Shown: positions 7,744 through 16,690, counted from the stretch's first letter. The stretch: 64,000 bases of DNA from Nocardia vermiculata NBRC 100427 (GCF_001613265.1 NZ_BDCA01000021.1:62001-126000), one strand, 5' to 3'. Notes: generated from the letters alone by a model not told the origin. Numbers and translations: made by a program.

Positions 7744-8448
7744 ATGAAGTGGGAGTTCACCCAGGCGGAGTTCATGTTCGCCTGGGATCGGCTCGGACTC
7801 GACCGTTTCCCGGCACCACTGGCCGTCCGCCCGGAAGCCGGCTCGCAAGCCGAATGGGACGCACTGGAACAGCAACTGCGCCTGCGCTTTACGGTAGTCG
7901 AAGATCCCGACCTGCTACCGGTGCTGCGGACAGCGGCAGACCCCGACACCTCCCTGGTCATGGTCGGCTTCCGCAAGAAGCCGGTGCGCGCCTACGGTGC
8001 CGTTACCGCCAACATCGGCGTCAGCGTGGTCCAGCGGCCCGGACCCGACCCGGAAACCGGCGGAAACATCGTCGTCGAAGTCGGCAACCGTGACCATGTC
8101 GCTCGTGTCTTCGCGGCGGTCGCCGGCAAACAACCCCCGGGAAACACGAAGTCACTGGTCGAGAACTGGGAGCGCGTGCAAGTCTCCGGTCCGGTGAAGA
8201 CCCTGCTCCGCGACCAGCCCACAACTGCCGACCGCATCCGCACACTCCTGTCAGCCCCACGAACAGGCCACGGCCACATCGAAATCCGCACCGACCGCCA
8301 CAGCGAACGCCCGTTCCCACCGCGCTACATCAGCTGGTTCGACATCGACGGCGACGGCCGCTACACCTACACCCGCCGCTACGGCGACTTCCACATCGAC
8401 CCGTGCGCCGCACTCGACCGCACTATTGGACGACTCGTCGAGGGTTGA
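7744..8448 (+). CDS. EspG-family ESX secretion-associated chaperone
   Basis: 234-residue protein matching the EspG family in length and layout: N-terminal W-x-F-x-x-x-E...W.RLGL.. segment, a central GNIVVEVGNRDH segment and the C-terminal signature RTGHGHIEI ... ISWFDIDGDGRYTYTRR. EspG proteins bind PE-PPE type dimers in the cytosol and keep them soluble for the ESX ATPase. It begins 3 nt after the PPE-like gene, which is its expected client. The 158 bp that follow (8449-8606) hold no gene. Confidence 0.85.
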   Translation: MKWEFTQAEFMFAWDRLGLDRFPAPLAVRPEAGSQAEWDALEQQLRLRFTVVEDPDLLPVLRTAADPDTSLVMVGFRKKPVRAYGAVTANIGVSVVQRPGPDPETGGNIVVEVGNRDHVARVFAAVAGKQPPGNTKSLVENWERVQVSGPVKTLLRDQPTTADRIRTLLSAPRTGHGHIEIRTDRHSERPFPPRYISWFDIDGDGRYTYTRRYGDFHIDPCAALDRTIGRLVEG

Positions 8449-8606
8449 CCGTAGGCGGTGGTCGTCACACCTGCCCGGCCGACCGCCACATAGCGCACGA
8501 AGCCACTACCGTCGATCCTGTATCAGCGCCGAGACCAGCGCATAACTGGGATGGCCACGAGGAGGCTGGATAATGCAGCAGCCCTGTGCGCTCGGAAGTA
8601 GTTTGC

Positions 8607-9269
8607 TCACGCGGGGCCGGGCCAACCTGGGAAAGGGCGGGCTGACTCCTTGGCGCCTTTGGACTCATATGTCAGCTCTTCATACGGCTCCATGAATTTC
8701 TGACACGCTTCGTCGTCGGAGCTCGGAGGATTCTCGGGCGTGGTCCACACTGTTGCGTACCAACCGCCGAAGACATCCCCATCGGGTCGCGGAGATTCTC
8801 CGAATACCCCCTCTGGTGGCGGAGCCCCCTCACGGACGTAGTCCAGCTCCATCGGCAGCATTCCACGGCAAATGACAGCACTGGCAGGACCGCTGCTTCC
8901 GGGATGGGACATCTTCAGAATCTTGAAGTACCTTGTAACAGTCGGGTTGACCCTGGGAGGCCAAGAATCCTTCAGGTTGAAACCGACCCTATCCGCCTCC
9001 CTGAAGCCAGGGTATATGGCGGCTACCTTTCCCGTGTTGGAAAATGCAGCGACCGACTCCGTGAATGCTCTTACGAAAGTGGCATCGGGACTTCTCAGAT
9101 CTTCGATCGGGTCGATCCAACGAAACGTCGAGTTGACCTCAGGAGGTGGGGCGAAGGCCGAAGTGGTCGAATGCTCCGAGGAATCATTTCCGTCAGAGGT
9201 GCAACCCGTGACCACCATTGCACCACATAACACCACACCGATTATTCCGGTACCACCCGCGACCTTCAT
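8607..9269 (-). CDS. Putative lipoprotein of the second ESX-like module
   Basis: 220-residue protein with a signal peptide and lipobox VVTGC (Cys at about residue 23), then a Ser/Thr linker and an unassigned globular domain. That domain contains TFRWIDPIEDLRSPDATFVRAF near residue 48 and two later Cys. Its ATG overlaps the stop of the 757-residue gene upstream (ATGA). The order small ESX-like protein, large WXG protein, surface lipoprotein suggests the lipoprotein works with, or protects against, the large protein. No known domain was recognised. Confidence 0.7.
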   Translation of the reverse strand: MKVAGGTGIIGVVLCGAMVVTGCTSDGNDSSEHSTTSAFAPPPEVNSTFRWIDPIEDLRSPDATFVRAFTESVAAFSNTGKVAAIYPGFREADRVGFNLKDSWPPRVNPTVTRYFKILKMSHPGSSGPASAVICRGMLPMELDYVREGAPPPEGVFGESPRPDGDVFGGWYATVWTTPENPPSSDDEACQKFMEPYEELTYESKGAKESARPFPGWPGPA

Positions 9270-11539
9270 CGTGGCGCACCGATCGTACCGCCCGGATCGC
9301 CACCAGAGCCACTGGTGGTTGGATCATCGCGTCCATCTCTGAAGTACGCACCGAAGTTCTTGAGTCCGGGGTCGTCTATGGCTCCGAACATGTTCAAGAA
9401 CTGGTTTGAATTGTTCTTCGCATCCGACCAACTCAGCAGCAGGTTCGGGTAGGGGCCTTGAGCTCCTGGCGGACGGGTGTCGAAGCTGGAGATAATCTCT
9501 GGATGAATTTGCGAGTACCCAGACGCCAAGCAATATTCACGACGGAGAGTGTCCGGCTGCGTCAACCCCGTGATGTCCTTTTTGAGCTTACCGGCAAGCT
9601 CGTCGTCTGGTTGCGGATTTGTGGGGTCGCCGGGCACGTCTAAAACATCAACTTTGAACCAGCTGTTTCCGCTGCTGAGTAGAGCCGGGACCATCGTTTC
9701 ACTGACCCCCGGGAGTGCCCCGACGAGCGTGGTGACGGTATCTGAAGCTGCAGCCTTGTGGTTGTAGTCCTGCGTGTATTCCCATTTATTTTGCTCGTCG
9801 AGATGTTTGAGCTGATTTTGAAAACCATCGCTCATCGCCTGGGAAATCTGTCCCGATCGCTGACCGAGCGAGGGCGCCTGGTCCGGATTCATTCCTGCCT
9901 GGTAAGCCAGGTAATCATTCCACTGCGAGCCGGCGGCATTGATCGTTTTCGCGGCGACAGGATCGGAATCCAGAACGTCGAACAATTTCGTCAGGTCACC
10001 GACTTGGTCAAAACTTCCTGCAGTGTGGTTGACCAGCATGCTGTCCGGAGCATTCACGAAATTGCCGAGGTACGGCGTCATCGATTCCGCAAGTGCCTGG
10101 GTAACTCCGGGATTCACCTTCCCCAGCGACTCGCCCCCGTGCCCCGGTAGGTTCAATGCGAGGTGGTCGCTGTCGGCGACCAGCCGGCGAGCGAGGGCAT
10201 CGGCGGTGTGGCCGGCGTTGGCGGCTACCTTGGGGTCCGGGTCGTCTGCGGCATCGTCGATCCAGTTGAAGAGCTTTTCCGCGCCGTGCTCGTCATCGCC
10301 CCAGTCATGCGTGAGGACCGACATGAAATGGTCGTCGGTATCGTAGTGGCCGACAGAGTTGACGGTCGCCTGCATGCCGTCGCCGGTGATGAAGTCCGAT
10401 ACCGCGTGATGGTCGCGGCTCGCTGTGTAGAGCATCTTGTCGGCCACGCTGCCGAGACCGTCCAGCTCGCCGAAATTCCGGTGATCATCGATCTTGACGA
10501 TCTCCGCGGCCTGCTTGAGCAATCCTCGATCCAAGTCCGACCCCGAGGCCAGGGCCGGCTCACCGCGATTGATGATGTGGGTCAGCGAGGTGAAGCCTCG
10601 CTTGTCGACCCACGGCCCGCCCCTCGACTGGTGGTAGGGGGTTTCGACCAGTAGATCGCGGACTCGGTCGGGAAGTTGTTGCATGCCCCCGCGATTCCCG
10701 CCGTCGGCATGGACCTGCGGGTTGGAGACGATCTGCATCGCGTCGGCCATCGCGGCCTGAACCTTGGCTCCGTCGCCGTCGGGCATCCGTGACCCCAGAC
10801 CCTCGATCTGGTCCATGGTCATACCGTCTTGACCGCGCATCAACGCTTGCAGGTATTGGAACTGTTCGGCAGGCATATCGACCTGCTCGCCCCGCTGCAA
10901 CGCGGCAAGTTGTTCCGGTGACAGCTGCGTCGCCAACTCGAGCCGAGCGACCTGCTCCGGGGTGGCTGTCCCGTCTTCGAAGTCACGCAAATCGTCTTTC
11001 GCCGAATCGGCGCTCATGTCCGAGTATGCGTGCGGGTTACACAACGTGGCGGCGACCGGTGCCATCGCACTGATTTCGGTCACGGCTGCCGCGATGATCG
11101 GGCCGAGTCGCGCATCTTCGCTATCCAGATGAGAGGCAAGGCCTTTCAGTTTGATCGCATTGTTCTGGGCCTCGTTCTCGTCGGCCTCGGCTGCGGCGTG
11201 GACCGTCCAGTCGTCGTCCACCCGGAACTGCCCAGCGGCTTCCAGCGACCGAACCGTGTTCTGCGCGTCCGTGACCGTCACCTGCAGCCCGAACACTGAC
11301 CGGCAAGCCTCCGCGAGCTGAAAATAGGCCGAACCGACCTTCCGCATCTGCTGCTTCTCATCTTCGGCGCGGTCGGTCGCCGCGCCATACGCTTGCCCGG
11401 ACCATTCCAAGTCGTAGATGGTCCGGTGCATCTTGTCGGCCATGGTGTCGATAGCCGTGGTGATTTTGTCGGCGTCAGTTGCGATATCAGCGAACGGCTG
11501 CAGGTTCCATCCCATGACTTGAGACTTCGTGACAGTCAT
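9266..11539 (-). CDS. Large WXG-domain protein, putative ESX-exported protein (757 aa)
   Basis: The N-terminal ~100 residues form a WXG100-like helical hairpin, with helix 1 AFADIATDADKITTAIDTMADKMH-like and the turn LEWSGQAYG carrying W-S-G at about residue 46. The rest is acidic and mainly helical, with EQVARLEL, EQLAALQRGE and EQFQYLQAL segments around 200-230 and many Asp/His residues in the middle. There is no signal peptide or membrane segment, and no catalytic motif was recognised. It resembles actinobacterial proteins annotated as TPR-repeat-region containing, but that assignment is uncertain. It starts 3 nt after a DUF2580-like gene and overlaps a lipoprotein gene downstream. Confidence 0.75.
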   Translation of the reverse strand: MTVTKSQVMGWNLQPFADIATDADKITTAIDTMADKMHRTIYDLEWSGQAYGAATDRAEDEKQQMRKVGSAYFQLAEACRSVFGLQVTVTDAQNTVRSLEAAGQFRVDDDWTVHAAAEADENEAQNNAIKLKGLASHLDSEDARLGPIIAAAVTEISAMAPVAATLCNPHAYSDMSADSAKDDLRDFEDGTATPEQVARLELATQLSPEQLAALQRGEQVDMPAEQFQYLQALMRGQDGMTMDQIEGLGSRMPDGDGAKVQAAMADAMQIVSNPQVHADGGNRGGMQQLPDRVRDLLVETPYHQSRGGPWVDKRGFTSLTHIINRGEPALASGSDLDRGLLKQAAEIVKIDDHRNFGELDGLGSVADKMLYTASRDHHAVSDFITGDGMQATVNSVGHYDTDDHFMSVLTHDWGDDEHGAEKLFNWIDDAADDPDPKVAANAGHTADALARRLVADSDHLALNLPGHGGESLGKVNPGVTQALAESMTPYLGNFVNAPDSMLVNHTAGSFDQVGDLTKLFDVLDSDPVAAKTINAAGSQWNDYLAYQAGMNPDQAPSLGQRSGQISQAMSDGFQNQLKHLDEQNKWEYTQDYNHKAAASDTVTTLVGALPGVSETMVPALLSSGNSWFKVDVLDVPGDPTNPQPDDELAGKLKKDITGLTQPDTLRREYCLASGYSQIHPEIISSFDTRPPGAQGPYPNLLLSWSDAKNNSNQFLNMFGAIDDPGLKNFGAYFRDGRDDPTTSGSGGDPGGTIGAPR

Positions 11540-11542
11540 CGG

Positions 11543-11860
11543 CTACTCCCCTGCCGTATTGAGGTCGCCGATATCGCGCAGCCCCTCCGCCAACTCCACA
11601 TCGGTACCGCGAAAGTGCTCCGCGGTGTTGTACAACAGGCCACCGATGCCCTCGAACCGAGACGTCAACACCGCTTTGGCCTGCGTACTCGCGGCATTCG
11701 CGCCCTCCAGAGCCTTTGTGATCGCCGAGCCTTGCATGGCCGAGGTGCCCCGGTTCGCCGCCAGACGCGGGACCTGCTCGGTATCGTTCACTTGCTCGGC
11801 CAAATCGCTCATAATCCGCGCCGCGTTTCCCAGCGACGTCGGATCGATCTTGAATGTCAC
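11543..11860 (-). CDS. DUF2580-like (EspC-type) small ESX protein
   Basis: 105-residue helical protein starting MTFKIDPTSLGNAARIMSDLAEQV. This fits the ESX-associated small proteins of the DUF2580/EspC type, which begin with a short strand and two helices. The C-terminal helix has YNTAEHFRGTD, a YxxxD/E-like pattern (Y..AE) followed by Asp. It is the first gene of a three-gene operon with the large WXG protein and a lipoprotein, and is likely the small partner exported or folded with the large one. Divergent from the hydrolase at 12054. Confidence 0.72.
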   Translation of the reverse strand: MTFKIDPTSLGNAARIMSDLAEQVNDTEQVPRLAANRGTSAMQGSAITKALEGANAASTQAKAVLTSRFEGIGGLLYNTAEHFRGTDVELAEGLRDIGDLNTAGE

Positions 11861-12053
11861 GCCCCACCCCTATCGAACCGAATACCCTTGCAGCCCTGCA
11901 CGTCAGGTCAGATGCGCAAGCCGACATCACGATAGCATCGCGCCCTCCGCGTACAGGGGCTGCGGCGGCTCCGATCCATCCCGGTATTTGCCCTGTCAGC
12001 CGGCGTCAGCCTGGTGTCAGAGCGGTGTCAGCCCCGGCGGCGACAGTATTCAC

Positions 12054-12853
12054 ATGAACACCGCAGCGAACAACGCGACCAGCAATTCGACCGCCTCGGC
12101 ATGGACCGGCATGGTGCCCGTCGACGACACCGCCCTGTATGTGAGCGACAGCGGCGGCACCGGGATCCCGGTCGTCTACCTCAACGGCGCCTACGCCGAC
12201 CACAAACACTGGCGGAAGGTGATCGCCGAACTCGGCCCCGGCCTGCGACACATCACGTTCGACGAGCGGGCGCGCGGCAAGTCCCAGCAGGCCGGCGACT
12301 ATTCCTTCGAGGCCTGCCTGCGCGATATCGACGCCGTACTCGCCGCCCGCGGGGTGGACCGCGCGATTCTCGTCGGCTGGTCCTACGGTGGGGTGCTGGC
12401 CTGGCACTGGGCCGACCGCAATCCTGATCGTGTTGCCGGCGTGGTGACCGTCGATTCCGCCCCTACGGTCTCACCGGACCCGAGGGAGCCGAACGTATCC
12501 GGAAACTGTTCCACCGCATGCGGTTCCTGTTGCCGCTGACCCGCCCGTTCGGGATGGCCGCGCGAATGAGTGCCGCTCAGCATGCCGAGGTCAACATCGA
12601 ACTCAACGAGATCGCCGCCGCCAGTGGTCCGATCCTGGAACGTCTGCGGCGCCCGGTGCGGTTCGTCGTGGCCGCCGGCAACAGCCTCGGTAGCGAGGAC
12701 GGAGAGATGGAAAAGCTACGGGCCTCACTCGACGCGGTTTTCGCGCACAATCCGAACACCGTCCTCAGCGCCAAGGTTTCCAGTAACCACTCCAAGATCC
12801 TGAGCAAGGACTTCCGTGCCATCGCCGACACGGTCCGCCAGATCTCGGCCTGA
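12054..12853 (+). pseudogene. Alpha/beta-hydrolase interrupted by a single-base frameshift
   Basis: The first frame (12054 to about 12463) encodes a normal alpha/beta-hydrolase N-terminus: LNGAYADHKHWRKV, TFDERARGKSQ and the nucleophile elbow GWSYGG. After VVTVDSA the reading continues correctly only in another frame (PYGLTGPEGAERIRKLFHRMRFLLPL ... to 12853). One C is missing from the run CCCC at 12460-12463 compared with the expected GCC-CCC-TAC. The in-frame product stops at 12539. The C-terminal catalytic His segment (SNHSKIL) is still present in the second frame. It is either a recent pseudogene or a base-calling error in a homopolymer. Confidence 0.75.
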
Positions 12854-12908
12854 GCCCGGAAGACATCGCGGAAACGATGCCGGCCGCGGAGTCTTTCCAG
12901 TAAGACAT

Positions 12909-13193
12909 TCAGTGTAGGGCGAGGGAGTCGTCTCCGAATTCCGCGACGATGCGCAATCTCCCGCCCATGGCCGCGATGTACGTCTCCAATGTGCCCAGTT
13001 CCGTGTGCGCGATATCCCCACGCTCGATACGAGACACCCGAGTCTGAGTAACACCCATCTCCTCGGCGATCTCGGCTTGCGTTCCAGCCTGCGACCGGCG
13101 TACCTGAGCGAGTCGGTAGGCGCGTTGCGCGTCCTCTTCGCGCTGTCGCGCCGCCGCCAGCTTGGCGGGGTTCAGCTCCGCCGCTGCGCGCAC
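12909..13193 (-). CDS. XRE-type antitoxin-like protein, apparently orphan
   Basis: About 94 residues; the C-terminal ~60 form a Cro/C1-type helix-turn-helix, TQAEIAEEMGVTQTRVSRIERGD, then LGTLETYIAAMGGRLRIVAEFGD. This is the pattern of antitoxins paired with RelE/HigB-like toxins. The N-terminal LAAARQREEDAQRAYRLAQVRRSQ also fits that family. No proper start codon with a ribosome binding site is visible. GTG at 13193 has GGAAGGAA directly abutting it, and family members usually start about five residues further upstream, where no start codon exists. The toxin gene expected upstream is absent; a glycosyltransferase lies there instead. It may be a remnant. Confidence 0.6.
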   Translation of the reverse strand: MRAAAELNPAKLAAARQREEDAQRAYRLAQVRRSQAGTQAEIAEEMGVTQTRVSRIERGDIAHTELGTLETYIAAMGGRLRIVAEFGDDSLALH

Positions 13194-13266
13194 TTCCTTC
13201 CAATCTACTTGCTGGTAGCGACAGAGAGGTACGCGAGCATACAGCGCAGCGCCGGTTGGCGAGCGT

Positions 13267-14688
13267 CTATCCTCGCTCCGACTCCTTCGACTGGCGAGTG
13301 CCGAGTAGCCCGCCCACGAAACGCCCGGAGGCTGCTGCGGCCAGTACTGCCCCCACGCCGGCCCCGGTCTGCTCCCAGGAGAACTCTCCTGCCCGCGCAC
13401 GAGCCTTCTCCCCCATGACAATTCGGCCCTCGGTATCGGCGAGGAGATCACCGGCCGTTGCAGTGAGTTGGGCCGTGTCGTCGACCAGGACTCCGGTCAC
13501 CCCGTCGACGATGGAATCGGTCAATCCGCGGGAGCTGCGGTAGCCGATGGTGGGGACGCCGTGCTGGGCTGCTTCGATTACTGCCAGGCCCCAGCCTTCC
13601 TTGCGGGAGGGAAGGACCTGAACCCAAGCGCGGGAAAGCAATTCATGTTTGCGGGGTTCGTCGACGTAGCCGTGGAAAACTACCGCATCGGCGATACCCA
13701 GTTGATGCGCATAGGTTTTCAGGTTTTCCGACCACCACCCGTCACCGATCACGTCCAATCGGATGCCGGGGATACGGGAGCGCAGGCCGGCTACCGCCTC
13801 GAGGGCGTCTTCGATCTGCTTGTGTGGGACCAGGCGGGACAGCACCACGATGCTCGGATGCGGGGTGCGGGTGGATTCGCTGCCGGTGGGAGATTCGGCG
13901 GGGACGGGTTCGGCGCCGTTGCGGACCACCGCGATCCTTTCGCGATCCACGCCGAGGGTTGCCAGTTCTTCCGCGGACGGCAGCGAGACCGTCAGGTACT
14001 GGTCGTTGCGGTGCACGCGCGGGGACAGCCAGGATTCGATCCACCAGCCGATCCGGCCGACCAGGCGGCCCGCGACCGGCCACTGCTCGCGGTGGCCGTG
14101 GTGTACCAGCACCACGGAGGGCGCCCCGGTGACCGCGCGAGCGAAGAAGGGGATGCCGTTCTGGGTGTCGACGACCGCGTCCGGACGCAGACCGCGCAGC
14201 GGGCCGAAGCCCAGCCGCCCGGCGACGATGGCGGCGAGAGCGCGCGGATAGACGCTGTAGCGGCCACCTGCCCGGCTGATGTCGATGCCGTCGACATGCT
14301 CACGTCGGGCCGCACCGCGGTAGCGCGCGGTCCGCAGCGTCACCTTCACCCCGTGCGCGGCGAGCTGGGCGCCGACCTGCTCCAGGTACCGTTCGCTGCC
14401 GCCGCCCTGCGGATGCCCGGTATCGCGCCAGCACAGCAGCAGAACCTCGCGAATGCCGGCGTTCGAGCCCTCGGGGACGACGTCGGTGTGCTGCTCGAGA
14501 GTGGCGAGGAACGGGTCTGCCGGCGCGAGCGATCCGGCGGGGGTCCGGTCGTCGTGAGCCTGCCGCACGAGGATCCCGGGAGCTGCCCTCAGGGCGTCGA
14601 GCGCGACAGCCGAGGGCGCGGGCCCGGCGTCCGCACGCGCGTCGACCTGCGCAATCGCGCCTGGTTCGCGGGGGCCGGCTTCGGGCAC
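13267..14688 (-). CDS. Glycosyltransferase family 4 (Rv0225-like)
   Basis: 473-residue GT-B glycosyltransferase. The conserved part starts near residue 80 (REVLLLCWRDTGHPQGGGSERYLEQVG) and includes the donor-site region PHKQIEDALEAV, DVIGDGW and the family motif SRKEGWGLAVIEAAQHGVPTIGY, whose E-x7-E carries the nucleotide-sugar site. GTG at 14688 has GGAG 6 nt upstream and gives an unusual ~80-residue variable N-terminus. The longer open frame overlaps the divergent methyltransferase and was rejected. Together with that methyltransferase it mirrors M. tuberculosis Rv0225/Rv0224c, a pair probably involved in envelope glycoconjugate synthesis; the substrate is unknown. Confidence 0.85.
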   Translation of the reverse strand: MPEAGPREPGAIAQVDARADAGPAPSAVALDALRAAPGILVRQAHDDRTPAGSLAPADPFLATLEQHTDVVPEGSNAGIREVLLLCWRDTGHPQGGGSERYLEQVGAQLAAHGVKVTLRTARYRGAARREHVDGIDISRAGGRYSVYPRALAAIVAGRLGFGPLRGLRPDAVVDTQNGIPFFARAVTGAPSVVLVHHGHREQWPVAGRLVGRIGWWIESWLSPRVHRNDQYLTVSLPSAEELATLGVDRERIAVVRNGAEPVPAESPTGSESTRTPHPSIVVLSRLVPHKQIEDALEAVAGLRSRIPGIRLDVIGDGWWSENLKTYAHQLGIADAVVFHGYVDEPRKHELLSRAWVQVLPSRKEGWGLAVIEAAQHGVPTIGYRSSRGLTDSIVDGVTGVLVDDTAQLTATAGDLLADTEGRIVMGEKARARAGEFSWEQTGAGVGAVLAAAASGRFVGGLLGTRQSKESERG

Positions 14689-14790
14689 AACTTCTCCAGA
14701 TCGTTCGCGGCGAATGACAGCAGCGCGCTCCACCCTAGCGGCCGTGCGCACGTTCGAGTCGCTACGGTACCTGCGTAAACTGGTCCGGCC

Positions 14791-15741
14791 ATGCTTCGAC
14801 CCGATCCCACCGGACAGCGTCCTCGCTTCGCGCGCCGGGCCACCCCCTGTATCGCGCCGCAGTCGACAGCGCAGTCGTCCCCGCCTGCCACGCCCCGCGC
14901 ACCCCTGCGCCTCGCCACCCGGGCAGTCCCGCGTTCGACTCGCCCAGCAGCCCGTTTCGCGCGCCGAGCGACCCTGCGCCGCTCGCTGCGGCTGCTCACC
15001 AGCTTCCGCTTCGAGCAGACCGATCCGGGCCGGTTCTACGGCGGCATCGCCAGCGACACCGCCGACCTGATCGCCGATTTCTACCGTGACCTCACCGGCC
15101 GCGACCTCACCGGGACGACAGTGGTCGACGTGGGTGGTGGACCGGGCTACTTCGCCGAGGAGTTCGCCGCAGCCGGCGCACGGTACATCCCGATCGAACC
15201 GGACCCCGCCGAGATGCACGCCGCGGGCCTCACCGTGGCGGGCGCGGTGCGCGGTTCCGGAATGGCGCTTCCGATCCGCGACGATGCGGTGGATATCTGC
15301 CTGTCGTCGAATGTGGCCGAGCATGTGCCCCGTCCCTGGCTGATGGCCGACGAGATGCTGCGCGTCACCAAGCCGGGCGGGCTGATGGTGCTGTCCTACA
15401 CCGTGTGGCTGGGGCCGTTCGGCGGTCACGAAACCGGTCCCTGGCACTACCTGGGCGGCGAGTTCGCGGCGCGTCGGTATCTCCGCCGCACCGGCCGTCC
15501 ACCGAAGAACCGCTTCGGGAGCTCTCTGTTCGCGGTGACCGCCGCCGACGGGCTGCGCTGGGCCCGGAGGACGGGTGCGGGCCCCGCACGCATCCTGGCC
15601 ACATTTCCGCGCTACCACCCGCGCTGGGCCTGGTGGGTGACCCGGATTCCGTTCCTCCGCGAACTACTGGTCAGCAATCTGGTGATCGTCGCGAGCAAAC
15701 CCGGCGGCGCTGTGCCGGACGCCGGTAGCACCGCACGCTAG
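14791..15741 (+). CDS. Class I SAM-dependent methyltransferase (Rv0224c-like)
   Basis: 316 residues from the only canonical start. From about residue 55 it matches the Rv0224c type: FARRATLRRSLRLLTSFRFEQ, SAM motif I VVDVGGGPGYFAEEFA, acidic motif IEPDP, then DDAVDICLSSNVAEHVP and LRVTKPGGLMVLSYT. The first ~55 residues are low-complexity and Pro/Arg/Ala-rich, and the string RFARRAT occurs in them and again at the start of the conserved part, as if a 5' segment was duplicated. It is divergent from the glycosyltransferase. The substrate is unknown. Confidence 0.85.
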   Translation: MLRPDPTGQRPRFARRATPCIAPQSTAQSSPPATPRAPLRLATRAVPRSTRPAARFARRATLRRSLRLLTSFRFEQTDPGRFYGGIASDTADLIADFYRDLTGRDLTGTTVVDVGGGPGYFAEEFAAAGARYIPIEPDPAEMHAAGLTVAGAVRGSGMALPIRDDAVDICLSSNVAEHVPRPWLMADEMLRVTKPGGLMVLSYTVWLGPFGGHETGPWHYLGGEFAARRYLRRTGRPPKNRFGSSLFAVTAADGLRWARRTGAGPARILATFPRYHPRWAWWVTRIPFLRELLVSNLVIVASKPGGAVPDAGSTAR

Positions 15742-15790
15742 GCCGGCGGGGCATCCGAGGGGTGGCGGCTGTGCGAGATGCGGGTCGGCG

Positions 15791-16075
15791 CTACTCCAGC
15801 AGGCCGCGGCGGCGACTGCGCCGAGCCGGCTCGCGCCAGGGCGGCTCCTGCATGGCCAGGCCGACCGTCTCCATCGGGGTCAGACCGACACTGCTGGCCA
15901 GTGAGCTCACTGTTGCCACCACCTCGGCCGCCTGGAGCGCGGCTGTCGCCTGCTCGAGTGTCAAGGTCCGGCCGGGTAGGAACGACACCACCCAGCCACC
16001 GGTACCGACGGACCTCGCTTGATGTGGGGTCTGATCACTGGTCATCAGCGATCGATCGACCACTTGCACCGCCAT
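15791..16075 (-). CDS. Small uncharacterised protein (94 aa)
   Basis: Function not recognised. ATG at 16075 is preceded by GGGGAG at 9 nt. The protein contains GGWVVSFLPGRTLTLEQATAALQAAE in the middle, a short amphipathic helix SSLASSVGLTPMETVGLA, and a very basic C-terminus ARRSRRRGLL. There is no signal peptide. It follows another small gene on the same strand after 185 bp; that gap (16076-16260) is locally less GC-rich and may contain its promoter. Confidence 0.6.
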   Translation of the reverse strand: MAVQVVDRSLMTSDQTPHQARSVGTGGWVVSFLPGRTLTLEQATAALQAAEVVATVSSLASSVGLTPMETVGLAMQEPPWREPARRSRRRGLLE

Positions 16076-16260
16076 GATTTCGGACTCCCCTGCGATTGCA
16101 TTTGTAAAATCGTCCGAAGCAAAGTTTGCCCTATACATGCGCTGCGTGGGGGCAAAACGCAATAGTGCGTTCTACGAAAAACCAACCGAGAGGTAGGGTT
16201 TCACGCTTTTGTCGGAATGCGAGAGTCGGAGATGTCCTCGATGTGAAGCGTGCCCCGAAA

Positions 16261-16491
16261 TCAGTTGTCCACCGCCGTAACCCGCAGTACCGGCTGCGGA
16301 TCATCGCGCAGGCGCGGCGTCGCACGGTCGATATCGACCTGCCAGCCGGAAGGGAGTACCGCCTGCAACCGGGCCGCCGCGCGATGCAGCGGGGTACTGG
16401 TTTCACCGGGCGCAGCGACCGCTGCCGGATCCACCAGGCCCGCATCAGCTAACACCGAGACATCGACAGCATCGAAATCCAGTTCGGTCAT
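16261..16491 (-). CDS. Small uncharacterised protein (76 aa)
   Basis: Function not recognised. ATG at 16491 with GGGAGG about 11 nt upstream. It is an acidic N-terminal half (MTELDFDAVDVSVLADAGLVDP) followed by a segment PLHRAAARLQAVLPSGWQVDIDRATPRLRDDP. Codon use is like its neighbours. It may be cotranscribed with the small gene downstream. The 16492-16690 stretch upstream holds no other gene. Confidence 0.55.
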   Translation of the reverse strand: MTELDFDAVDVSVLADAGLVDPAAVAAPGETSTPLHRAAARLQAVLPSGWQVDIDRATPRLRDDPQPVLRVTAVDN

Positions 16492-16690
16492 GCCCACACC
16501 TACCTCCCAGATAGCCCCGACCGGGCGGTCAGACTCACGGAAACCACAAGCACTAGCAGGCATCAGTTCAGCCGATTGGTTAATTACCCGCAACCACGGA
16601 CAGTCAACCATGCAAGGCAGAACACACCAAGAATAGGACAAGCGCGCCATTTCGTGCGACCAACTTCCGAAGAACGGTAGAAACGACGAA

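Noticed and set aside
14689..15618. N-terminal extension of the glycosyltransferase frame
   Set aside because: It lies antisense to the divergent methyltransferase; GTG 14688 has a good ribosome binding site and the extension has no protein-like features.
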